NCBI GenBank assembly: GCA_964543905.1
Contig: CAZIZO010000011.1
Location: 48,676 to 112,675 of the forward strand
Origin: GCA-016699835 sp964543905
GTDB taxonomy: Bacteria > Planctomycetota > Phycisphaerae > Phycisphaerales > UBA1924
DNA length: 64,000 nucleotides
Direction: 5' to 3'
This document shows positions 52,998 to 61,010 of this stretch, in pieces (position 1 is the stretch's first letter; the number at the start of each line of letters is the position of its first letter). Made by a program: the position numbers and the translations under genes. Under the pieces are notes generated by a model. That model searched no databases. It saw only the letters and a program-made list of their open reading frames with translations, and had not been told where the DNA came from.

Positions 52998-54800
52998 ATG
53001 AAAAGTCGCACAAATTACTGTCAATCATGGCTTTACGTAGCATTGGCGGCATCCGTCGCGGTACCAGTTGTTTTCACTGGGTGTGAACGCCCATTGACCA
53101 TCGACGAGCGCGTGAAACGCCTTGTTTCTGCTACCCAGACCCAAACACATACTAACGAATACTTACCTAATATTCACCGTACTGAAGATCCAAACGCCAC
53201 TTCCAGAGCGCGGCAGGTTCAGCCGCGACCAGACACGGTGAACCTCGCCGCCTCCGCCATTCCCTATGAACCCGCCGCCGAGGATCGAGACGTGCGGGCC
53301 CGTCTCGATCGCTATGCCGATCAAGCGGGAGTCCGGTCGCCCAGACCTGGCGAGTCCGCCGGGCAAGCCTCTTCCGCTTCGAGTCTGCCGGTCAATCTCA
53401 GCACCGCCCTCCGACAGTCCCAACTCTCAGGCCGAGAGTTCATCTCGGCCGAGGAAGAACTGATGCTCGCGGCCATCCGCGTGCTGACCGAGCGTCACCT
53501 GTGGGGCCCGAGGCTCTTCAACGACACCACGCTGGGCATCAGCGGCTCGGGCAACAACGGACAATCCAACTCGGCGCTCAACGTCGTGAACCAACTCCGA
53601 GCGACGCAGCGATTGCCCTATGGCGGCTCGGTCGAGGCGGCGTGGGTCTGGAACGCGACCGAACAACTCCGTGAGCGAGCCACGGGCCGCTACGAGCAAT
53701 CCTCGCGACTCGCATTCTCCGGGACTGTGCCACTCCTGCGGGGTGCGGGGCTCGTCGCCCGAGAAGACATCATCCAAGCCGAGCGCGACCTGATCTACCG
53801 CACACGAACCTTCGAACGCTTCCGTCGCCAGTACCTTGTCAGTATCTGCAACGACTTCTTTGCCCTTGTGCAAGCCAAGCAACAGATCGCCAACACCGAG
53901 CGGCAGATCGAGAGTTTCCGCACGCTGGAAAAGTCCACGGCCGCCCGTGTCGCCGCCGGGCGACTGGAGGCGTTCGAAACGAACCTCACGCGCAACCAGA
54001 CGCTGTCGGCCGAGGCATCGCTGGCGGGGCAACGCGAGAGTTACATCCTGCAAGTGGAGCGGTTCAAGATTCGCCTTGGTCTCCCGCTCGATGCACGCCT
54101 GGACGTGCGAGAGATCGACCTCGACCTCCCGGACCCCGAGATCGATGTGGACGAGGCCGTCCGACGCGCGCTCGAGTTTCGCCTTGACCTCCAGAACACA
54201 CGGGATCAGTTGGACGATGCGCGGCGTGCCGTCTACAACGCGCGCGATCGCCTCCTCCCCGATCTCGACCTCAACGGCTCCATCGGCGTGCCCACCGACC
54301 CCGCCAAGCAGAACGGCGGGTTGGGCTTCAGCACCAGCGACCTGGACTACACCGCCAGCGCCACGCTCTCCCTTCCTCTCGACCGTGAAGTCGAGCGGCT
54401 GAACCTGCGATCGCAGATCATCGCGCTGCAACGTCGGCAGCGAGAATATGAAGAAGACCGCGACAACATCGTCGTGCGAGTCCGCAGTTCGCTCCGCAAC
54501 GTGGACCTCGCTCGATTCCAACTGCAACTCGCCGAGCAGCAGGTGGAGATCAACCGGCGTCGCCTCGAAGGGCAGAAACTCAAGCAGGACACCGTCACCC
54601 CCCAGGCCCTCGTCGATTCGCTGAACGAACTGCTGTCCGCGGAGAACAGCCGTGATCGGGCGCAAACCGAACTCCGGAACGCGATCTTGAACTACTTGCT
54701 CGAATCGGATCAGTTGCGCGTGTCCCGTGAAGGAACCTTCGAAGCCTTGCAGGGCATGCGAGACCCCAATCCGCCGGCGCCCACCACGCCAACGCCCTGA
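52998..54800 (+). CDS. TolC-type outer-membrane lipoprotein
   Basis: A 600-aa TolC/outer membrane efflux protein. A signal with lipobox VFTGC (Cys about residue 29) is followed by about 130 residues of unusual, Ser/Thr/Gln-rich linker and then the coiled-coil repeats (YRTRTFERFRRQYLVSICND onward, DLALRN-like pairs) ending in a Pro-rich tail. No adaptor or pump gene is adjacent, so it may serve an efflux system elsewhere. ATG 52998 is the start; the earlier in-frame ATG at 52809 lies in the promoter gap and gives a Ser-rich leader. The DNA near the start is less GC-rich than the surroundings. Confidence 0.85.
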   Translation: MKSRTNYCQSWLYVALAASVAVPVVFTGCERPLTIDERVKRLVSATQTQTHTNEYLPNIHRTEDPNATSRARQVQPRPDTVNLAASAIPYEPAAEDRDVRARLDRYADQAGVRSPRPGESAGQASSASSLPVNLSTALRQSQLSGREFISAEEELMLAAIRVLTERHLWGPRLFNDTTLGISGSGNNGQSNSALNVVNQLRATQRLPYGGSVEAAWVWNATEQLRERATGRYEQSSRLAFSGTVPLLRGAGLVAREDIIQAERDLIYRTRTFERFRRQYLVSICNDFFALVQAKQQIANTERQIESFRTLEKSTAARVAAGRLEAFETNLTRNQTLSAEASLAGQRESYILQVERFKIRLGLPLDARLDVREIDLDLPDPEIDVDEAVRRALEFRLDLQNTRDQLDDARRAVYNARDRLLPDLDLNGSIGVPTDPAKQNGGLGFSTSDLDYTASATLSLPLDREVERLNLRSQIIALQRRQREYEEDRDNIVVRVRSSLRNVDLARFQLQLAEQQVEINRRRLEGQKLKQDTVTPQALVDSLNELLSAENSRDRAQTELRNAILNYLLESDQLRVSREGTFEALQGMRDPNPPAPTTPTP

Positions 54801-54809
54801 TTCGCTCGA

Positions 54810-55544
54810 TCACTCCCCTCGAATATCTCGAATGAGCGACATCCGTGCATCGGAAACGATCGTGGACGGCACGGGGGCCACCTCGCGGGCCCACACCTCG
54901 TGACGTCGCCACTCCCCGTCGATGCGGTGCGACAGATATTCGCCGCCGCGCAGGGTCATGCCCGCGGCTTGCGCGAGGCGGCGTCCGGGCGTGTTGGCCA
55001 CCGACACCGCGGCTTCGACCACGTGCAGCCCCAACCCCTCGGGCAACTCGGCCAGCGCGTAATCGAGCGTTGCACGCGCGATCTCGGTGCCGAATCCTCG
55101 CCCTCGGGCGTCGACGGCCACCCACCACGCGACATGTCCACGGAACTCCAGACCACGCGAGAGAATGAGCGATACCATGCCGACGATCCGCCCGCCCCGA
55201 CGCCGATCGTGAAGCACGGCCGCACGCCGCCACTCCTTGCCCGTGCGGTCCCCTCGCTCGATGTGCGCCTTGATCCGCTCGAAGGCGGCCGTGTCGGATT
55301 CACCCGTGGCACGCAGCGGAACAAGTTTGCTTGTGTGCGGCTCGCTCTCGCGGATCACGGCGGTCAACTCGTCGCGATCGTGATCGAGCAGCGGGCGCAG
55401 CGTCAATCGTGGCGTCCGTAACCAGCCCTTCGGAAGCACTCGCGTGGGCCCGCTCGGCAGCAGGTGCGACAGCCTTCGGCTGAACCCGCCGCATCCCTCG
55501 TGCGAGTTCTCCCGCTCCGCGTGTTGTGTCGGCGCCTCGCTCAC
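54810..55544 (-). CDS. RimJ/RimL-type GNAT acetyltransferase
   Basis: A 244-aa protein with a 40-residue leader followed by a RimJ/RimL-like GNAT domain: LRTPRLTLRPLLDHDRDEL at its start, HVAWWVAVDARGRGFGTEI containing the acetyl-CoA loop, and VSVANTPGRRLAQAAGM. Such enzymes acetylate protein N-termini or small amines; the substrate is unknown. Its stop is 9 bases from the TolC gene stop (convergent). Confidence 0.82.
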   Translation of the reverse strand: MSEAPTQHAERENSHEGCGGFSRRLSHLLPSGPTRVLPKGWLRTPRLTLRPLLDHDRDELTAVIRESEPHTSKLVPLRATGESDTAAFERIKAHIERGDRTGKEWRRAAVLHDRRRGGRIVGMVSLILSRGLEFRGHVAWWVAVDARGRGFGTEIARATLDYALAELPEGLGLHVVEAAVSVANTPGRRLAQAAGMTLRGGEYLSHRIDGEWRRHEVWAREVAPVPSTIVSDARMSLIRDIRGE

Positions 55545-55627
55545 GTTGAGATTGTGTATCGGACGGTGTGTCCGTCGTGTTTATTTCGTGTGCGAACGTT
55601 GTGAGGTCTGCGTGCACATCCTTCCCT

Positions 55628-55649
55628 CAGAAAGGTGGGCCACCTTCTG
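55628..55649. repeat. inverted repeat between lepA and the GNAT gene
   Basis: CAGAAAGGTGG, a central G, and CCACCTTCTG form a dyad with one bulged A. It lies in a 249-base gap between the lepA stop (55794) and the GNAT start (55544). No U-tract follows, so it is more likely an operator or structural site than a terminator. Confidence 0.35.
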
Positions 55650-55793
55650 TCTATATTCAACCGTACGGGGCGCCGGCAAACCACCCGCCACGTCTTGGGG
55701 GGAACGTGCGCCGATCGGTGCGGCGTGGGCGTCGGTGCGCGATGATCGGTGTCGCCGCACGCCGCGCGTACTGGCACGGGGCGTTGCCGAGCG

Positions 55794-57812
55794 CTAATCG
55801 CCTTGATCCAGCACCGCCATGAAGGCCTCCTGGGGAATCGTGACATTCCCCACGTTCTTCATGCGTTTTTTGCCTTCCTTCTGCTTTTCGAGGAGTTTGC
55901 GCTTGCGGCTCACGTCGCCGCCGTAGCACTTCGCAAGGACGTCCTTGCGATACGCCTTGATGGTCTCTCGGGCGATGATCTTTCCGCCGATCGCGCTCTG
56001 GAGCGGGATCTCGAACTGATGCCGTGGGATCTGGTCCTTCAACTTCACGAGCAAGTTCCGCCCGCGATTCACGGCCTTGTCGCGGTGGACGATGACGGCG
56101 AGCGCCTCGACCGGATCGCCGTTGATGAGCGTGTCCATCTTGACAAGTTCGTCCGCGCGATACTCGATCACCTCGTAGTCCATGGTGCCATAGCCGCTCG
56201 TCATCCCCTTCATTTTGTCGAAGAAGTCATAGATGATCTCGGCGAGGGGCAACTCGAACGTCAGGATCTCGCGGCTGGACGACACGAACGACTGGGTCTT
56301 GTACACCCCGCGGCGGTCGAGGCACAACTTCATGATGTCGCCGATGTACTCCTTCGGGGTCATGATCTCCACACGACAGATCGGCTCCCGGATCTGCTCG
56401 ATGTGCCCCATGTTCGGCAGGTCCGCGGGGTTGTGCACTTCGAGCAACTGAAAGTTCGGCGGAACGTCCTTGTAGTAGGGTGAGGTCTTCTCCACGCTCT
56501 TGAGCGCCTGCCCGTTGCTCCCCGTCACCGTGTCCGTGCCGCGGACAAGCACATGGTACGACACCGTCGGCGCGGTCTGGACGATCTTGACACCGCCCTC
56601 GCGCTCGAGCCGCTCCTGGATGATGTCCATGTGCAGCAGCCCGAGAAACCCACAACGAAATCCAAAGCCCAGGGCCTCGCTGTGCACCGGCGCGAAGGTG
56701 AACGACGAGTCATTGAGGGACAACTTCTCGACCGCGTCGCGCAACTCTTCAAAGTCGCTCCCGCCGCCGTCTTCCTCCGTCGCGGGGTAGAAATCGCAGA
56801 AGACCACCTGCCGTGGCGGCTGGTAGCCCGGGAGCGGCTCTTCCGCGGGATTGTTCTCGAGCGTCACCGTGTCGCCGATCCGCACATCCTTGAGGGATCG
56901 AATGGCGGCCACGACATACGCCGTCTCGCCCGGCCCGATCTCGCCACCGGGGAGGCGATAGGGCTTGGGGTTCATCTTCCCGATCTCGGTCACCTGGAAC
57001 TTCTGCTGCGTGCCCATCATCCGGATCTTGTCGCCCACCTTCAGGCGGCCGTCGAAGACGCGGACGTACACGATGACGCCCCGGTAGTCGTCGTACACGG
57101 CATCGAAGATCAGTGCGCGGAGTTTGTCCGTCACCGGCTTGCGCGGCGGCGGGAACTTCTCACAAATCGCCGCGAGAAGTTCGGGAATCCCAATGCCCGA
57201 CTTCGCCGAGACGAGCAGACAATCCTCGGCCGGGAAGCCCAACGTCTGCTCGATCTCTTCCGCCACGTCCGTCGGTCGAGCGCCGGGCAGGTCGATCTTG
57301 TTGATGACGGGGACGATGGTGAGATTCTCGTTGACCGCAAGGTACGCGTTGACCAGGGTTTGCGCCTGCACCCCCTGCGTCGAGTCCACGACGAGGATCG
57401 CTCCCTCGCAGGCCTTGAGCGCCCGGCTCACTTCGTAGTTGAAATCAACGTGCCCCGGCGTGTCGATGAAGTTGAGCATGTAGAGATCGCCGTGCGCCTC
57501 GGCACTCTCGCCCTTCTTCGTTTTGTGCTGGGGTGTGCTCGTCGAGTCATCGACCGGCGCTTCGTACTCCGCCTCCATTTCGTCGGCCTTCGCGCCGGCC
57601 TTATGGCGATGGAAGACGGTAACCGCGGACGCCTTGATCGTGATCCCCCGCTCGCGCTCGATGTCCATCGAGTCAAGGATCTGCTCGCGTGCCTCGCGTG
57701 CGGAAACGGCGTTGGTCGCCTGCAGAAGCCGATCGGCGAGCGTGCTCTTGCCGTGGTCGATGTGGGCAATGATGCTGAAGTTTCGGATGTGGTTCGGTAC
57801 AGGTTCGGACAT
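55794..57812 (-). CDS. lepA: elongation factor 4 (LepA) with two insertions
   Basis: A ribosome-associated translational GTPase, 672 aa, against about 600 for E. coli LepA. G1 AHIDHGKST 16-24, G3 DTPGHVDF 117-124, G4 NKID and G5 SAKSG are intact. LepA-specific VSYHVLVRGTD and MTSGYGTMDYE are present. Extra length comes from an approximately 35-residue charged insertion between G2 and G3 (AGAKADEMEAEYEAPVDDS onward, about residues 71-107) and from about 25 extra residues near VTGSNGQALKSVEKTSPYY. Start ATG 57812. The gene is between the CBS and GNAT genes on the minus strand. Confidence 0.95.
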   Translation of the reverse strand: MSEPVPNHIRNFSIIAHIDHGKSTLADRLLQATNAVSAREAREQILDSMDIERERGITIKASAVTVFHRHKAGAKADEMEAEYEAPVDDSTSTPQHKTKKGESAEAHGDLYMLNFIDTPGHVDFNYEVSRALKACEGAILVVDSTQGVQAQTLVNAYLAVNENLTIVPVINKIDLPGARPTDVAEEIEQTLGFPAEDCLLVSAKSGIGIPELLAAICEKFPPPRKPVTDKLRALIFDAVYDDYRGVIVYVRVFDGRLKVGDKIRMMGTQQKFQVTEIGKMNPKPYRLPGGEIGPGETAYVVAAIRSLKDVRIGDTVTLENNPAEEPLPGYQPPRQVVFCDFYPATEEDGGGSDFEELRDAVEKLSLNDSSFTFAPVHSEALGFGFRCGFLGLLHMDIIQERLEREGGVKIVQTAPTVSYHVLVRGTDTVTGSNGQALKSVEKTSPYYKDVPPNFQLLEVHNPADLPNMGHIEQIREPICRVEIMTPKEYIGDIMKLCLDRRGVYKTQSFVSSSREILTFELPLAEIIYDFFDKMKGMTSGYGTMDYEVIEYRADELVKMDTLINGDPVEALAVIVHRDKAVNRGRNLLVKLKDQIPRHQFEIPLQSAIGGKIIARETIKAYRKDVLAKCYGGDVSRKRKLLEKQKEGKKRMKNVGNVTIPQEAFMAVLDQGD

Positions 57813-57871
57813 GTGGAGTGATTGTAGGAATGGTGTACAAACCACACGAGCAGGGGCGCTCGAAGCCTACC

Positions 57872-58309
57872 TCACGCCCGAGAAATGTACATCTCCAAAC
57901 TCTCCACCGTCGCGGCGAGTTGATCGCTGTGGAGGGCGTTGAGATCGCCGATGGAGACTAGGCCGCAAAGCCCCTGATCGTCCAGGACCGGCACGTGTCG
58001 GATGCGTCTGTCGCGCATGACCTCGCGTACGTCCTCCAGGGGTGTCTCGGGACTCGCCGTGAAGACCTCGCGCGTCATCACGTCGCGGCAAGGCGTGCCG
58101 CGCGGATCGCGTGTGGCGGCAACGATGCGGGTCAGGATGTCGCGCTCGGTGAGGATCCCTGCGACTCGCTTCCCATCGGGTGTGAGTACGACGACCGAGC
58201 CGATGTGATGGTCATTCATGATGTTGGCGGCATACAGCGCCGAGTCGGTCTCGCGGATCGTGACGACGCGAGTTCCCTTGCGAGCCAGGATGTCTCGAAC
58301 CGTGTTCAT
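57872..58309 (-). CDS. CBS-domain pair protein
   Basis: A 145-aa protein made of two CBS domains (about residues 8-62 and 78-131; GSVVVLTPDGKRVAGILTERD and IRHVPVLDDQGLCGLVSIGD). Such stand-alone pairs bind adenosyl ligands and act as energy sensors, usually as dimers. No partner is fused. A strong AAAGGAG site precedes ATG 58309, and a 7-bp hairpin lies just upstream in the leader. It sits between the oxidase cluster and lepA. Confidence 0.88.
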   Translation of the reverse strand: MNTVRDILARKGTRVVTIRETDSALYAANIMNDHHIGSVVVLTPDGKRVAGILTERDILTRIVAATRDPRGTPCRDVMTREVFTASPETPLEDVREVMRDRRIRHVPVLDDQGLCGLVSIGDLNALHSDQLAATVESLEMYISRA

Positions 58310-58333
58310 GCGATACTCCTTTCACGAAGTGAA

Positions 58334-58354
58334 CGCGCGGGCACATGCCGCGCG
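58334..58354. repeat. GC-rich hairpin in the leader of the CBS gene
   Basis: CGCGCGG, a 7-base loop and CCGCGCG form a perfect 7-bp stem, 25 bases upstream of the CBS start codon and just before its ribosome site. It could tune translation or mRNA stability. Confidence 0.35.
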
Positions 58355-58555
58355 ATCGCTTCCTTGCGTATCTCAACGGGACAGGTGTAGAGACGAGGGC
58401 CACGCGGGCGTGCGAGCCCTTGGACGCACGCTCCAAAGATCACCGGGCGACGGAAGGTCGCTCCGAGCATGGGCTCATGCTATCAGATCTGGTCATGCGA
58501 CGCAAGTATCCTATAAAATCGTTTTTCACCTGCACTTACGACAATGAAATCGGAT

Positions 58556-59320
58556 TCACGCCCCCTTGGGGGGGACGGGAGCGGGCTTCAAACTCAGGAC
58601 GCCCAGGAGGCCCGCGATGAACATGAGCCCGCCAAGAGCCGTCCCGGGAAGCGTCCATCCCGCGGCTTGGATGCCCGTATCGGTGAAGCGATAGGTCGGG
58701 CCATCCTTGGGCATCAGTTGCAGAGCGGCTTGATACTGCCACGTGTTCTCGCGGAGTTCACCCTCCTTCGGCTTCTGCCCGAAGCGCGTGGTGGGATAGC
58801 GCAGCCGCTCGTGTGCAAAGCCTCCTTCGGGCTTGAACTCGTAGAAATCAAACGTCCAGTACTTCTTCCAGACCGTGCCCCACGTGGACGGATCGGTGCC
58901 GGGGCGTGGCGTGCGTGTGGCAATCAGCAGGCGATCCTGCAGTTTACCCGCCTTGAGATCGGCCATCGTCTGGCGAAAGTCTTTGCCCGAACCATCCACG
59001 AACCGCATAAGCCGCATCCAATCCTGGTGCTTGACCAGACCGGGCAGGTCGTACTGGCCCGGGATGGTCACGGGAAGGCGAAGTTTCTCTTCCCCGTAGT
59101 ACACGTCGAGGTAGGGCACTCCGTCCACGGTCTCGTCGAGCAGTCGAACAGCCTTGCCGGCATAGGTGCACTCGCGCACGTCGAGCGGATAAAACACGAA
59201 CAAGGCACGCTTGTGCTCCTGGTAATAGGCCCCAACGCGACGGAGCATGAGCACGCCGCTCGTCACCATGAGCACGAGGCCCAAGATGAGGAGGAGCAGA
59301 GTGAGTTGGCGACTGGACAT
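58556..59320 (-). CDS. membrane protein in the cytochrome oxidase cluster, function unknown
   Basis: A 254-aa protein with an N-terminal membrane helix (LTLLLLILGLVLMVTSGVLML) and a C-terminal one (AGWTLPGTALGGLMFIAGLLGVLSL). Between them lies a soluble domain (about 190 residues) with YFGEEKL-like strands and the segment WKKYWTFDFYEFKPEGGF. No known motif is recognised. It follows ctaF in the same direction, so it may be an assembly or accessory factor of the caa3 oxidase. AAGGAA precedes ATG 59320. Confidence 0.7.
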   Translation of the reverse strand: MSSRQLTLLLLILGLVLMVTSGVLMLRRVGAYYQEHKRALFVFYPLDVRECTYAGKAVRLLDETVDGVPYLDVYYGEEKLRLPVTIPGQYDLPGLVKHQDWMRLMRFVDGSGKDFRQTMADLKAGKLQDRLLIATRTPRPGTDPSTWGTVWKKYWTFDFYEFKPEGGFAHERLRYPTTRFGQKPKEGELRENTWQYQAALQLMPKDGPTYRFTDTGIQAAGWTLPGTALGGLMFIAGLLGVLSLKPAPVPPKGA

Positions 59321-59383
59321 GACGGCTTCCTTCCCGCGCTTCGTCAGCGCCGCGACGACGGATTCACGCGCGGGAGCGAGGTC

Positions 59384-60061
59384 TCAGTGCCCGCTCTTGG
59401 GGGCGCCGTGCCCACCTTCAACCGCGGGCGGCGGCGTGGTATCCAGCGCGTCGGTATACCCCGACTTGTTGCGTGATCGGCTGGAGGAGGTCGCGTCGGT
59501 CGGCGTGGAGCCGTGGTGCTTGTGCGCCATGATCACGCCTTGGATCCGGTTGAACTCCTCCGGGCCCCACTTCGCGATGGCGTTCTCTTTCGCCGTCTCG
59601 GCGATGGGCTTGTTCCCCGTCCACATCCCGCCCGAAATAATCTGCGGTTGCTTGTCGGCATAGACCGTCCCGCGATTGAACAGGTCCAGGCCCGTGAACA
59701 GGAAGAAGAGGCCCAGCGCGAAGAAGCAAAAGAGCATGATGATCGTGTTCATCGGATTGTCATAGCGGAGTTGCATGAAGTAGGCCATCACGAGCAGGCC
59801 CTTGATCGTCGCGATCACCAGCACCACCGATGCGTTCACCCATAGCGGAAACTTGATCTGCAACAGGTCCTGCAAGTACAACTCCAACTGCGCCTGCCCC
59901 ACCGTCAGCACCGTGAACACGAGCAGGATCGCGAGCACCACGCGGAGCGTGAGCGGCCCCACGCTCACGTGCGACGAGTGCTGCCCGTGCTGGCTCGCGC
60001 CGTGCGGATCGAGTTCATTGAAGGCCTCGGGCGTGTTGGCGTGTGCGGTCGGATGGCTCAT
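59384..60061 (-). CDS. ctaF: cytochrome c oxidase subunit IV-type protein
   Basis: A 225-aa small oxidase subunit. The family core (about residues 32-135) has three helices: LTLRVVLAILLVFTVLTVGQ, LWVNASVVLVIATIKGLLVMAYFMQL and IIMLFCFFALGLFFLFTGLD. The motif KGLLVMAYFMQLRYD is typical of prokaryotic subunit IV (CtaF/CyoD). About 90 added hydrophilic C-terminal residues are unusual. ATG 60061 (MSHPTAHAN). Confidence 0.85.
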   Translation of the reverse strand: MSHPTAHANTPEAFNELDPHGASQHGQHSSHVSVGPLTLRVVLAILLVFTVLTVGQAQLELYLQDLLQIKFPLWVNASVVLVIATIKGLLVMAYFMQLRYDNPMNTIIMLFCFFALGLFFLFTGLDLFNRGTVYADKQPQIISGGMWTGNKPIAETAKENAIAKWGPEEFNRIQGVIMAHKHHGSTPTDATSSSRSRNKSGYTDALDTTPPPAVEGGHGAPKSGH

Positions 60062-60178
60062 GGGTACGGTCCTGGGCTTGCAAGGCAGTGTTGGGTCGAT
60101 CAACCGGCTGTGTGCAACATCGATGGGCGAGAAGACATCGGGAGCGTGACGCGAACGCGGGGCGAGGGCCTCTCTGTC

Positions 60179-60961
60179 TTAGTGGATGAGGTACAACAAC
60201 GGGAAAAGGAAGATCCAGATCAGGTCCACCAGGTGCCAATACAGCCCGGCGATCTCGACACCCGTGTAGTACTTGGGACCATACGTACCCGAGAGCGACT
60301 TGATGTACACCCGCGCGATCAACGCAACCCCAACGAGGACGTGGAGGGCGTGCAGGGCGGTGCCGCTGTAATACACCGACCACCACATGGGAATATGTGG
60401 ATCAGTGGCAAACGGATGCGAGAAGAGCATCCCCGGCCGCTTGCCGCCGTAGCCCGCCACCTCGATGAACAGGCCCCCGAGCGCCTTTTTGCCGGTGAGA
60501 ATCGCCTCGTAGTGATGGAGCGAGGGATCGAGGAAGAAGAAGTATCCAGACCACTTGGGCGTGTACTCAAAGATGAACTTGATGGCGACGAACAAGAGTC
60601 CAGCAATGATCGTGAAGAGCAGGTTCATCCTCATGCGCCGATACTGCCCCGTCTGGCACGCGTAGATGCCCGCGGCCATCGTGTAACTCGAGACCAGCAG
60701 CAGGATCGTGTTGGCCCCGCCCCAGCGCCAGTCGAGGTTGGCCGAGCCCTCGGCCCACGCGGCCGGGTACCACGCGCGGAAGATCAGGTACGCACAGAAG
60801 ATCCCGCCGAACAACAGGATTTCCGTCGTCAGGAAGAGCCAGAAGCCGAGTTTGACGGCATCGAACTCCTCCGCCTGCGTGCGGAAGTGGTGGGCGTGCT
60901 GATACTGGTCGCCGGGCTCGACGCCGCTCAACCCGCCATGCTTGACATCCATCGTGCTCAT
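60179..60961 (-). CDS. ctaE: cytochrome c oxidase subunit III
   Basis: A 260-aa multi-helix subunit III of the haem-copper oxidase. Motifs include VKLGFWLFLTTEILLFGGIF, SGTALHALHVLVGV (the family TALHxxHV motif) and the C-terminal EIAGLYWHLVDLIWIFLFP. No catalytic role, but it stabilises subunit I. Start ATG 60961 has AAGGTGA nearby. It lies between ctaD and ctaF. Confidence 0.95.
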   Translation of the reverse strand: MSTMDVKHGGLSGVEPGDQYQHAHHFRTQAEEFDAVKLGFWLFLTTEILLFGGIFCAYLIFRAWYPAAWAEGSANLDWRWGGANTILLLVSSYTMAAGIYACQTGQYRRMRMNLLFTIIAGLLFVAIKFIFEYTPKWSGYFFFLDPSLHHYEAILTGKKALGGLFIEVAGYGGKRPGMLFSHPFATDPHIPMWWSVYYSGTALHALHVLVGVALIARVYIKSLSGTYGPKYYTGVEIAGLYWHLVDLIWIFLFPLLYLIH

Positions 60962-61010
60962 CGATCACTCACCTTTGTGTTGCGAACTCTGCCTGGGTGC
61001 GGGTTGAACA

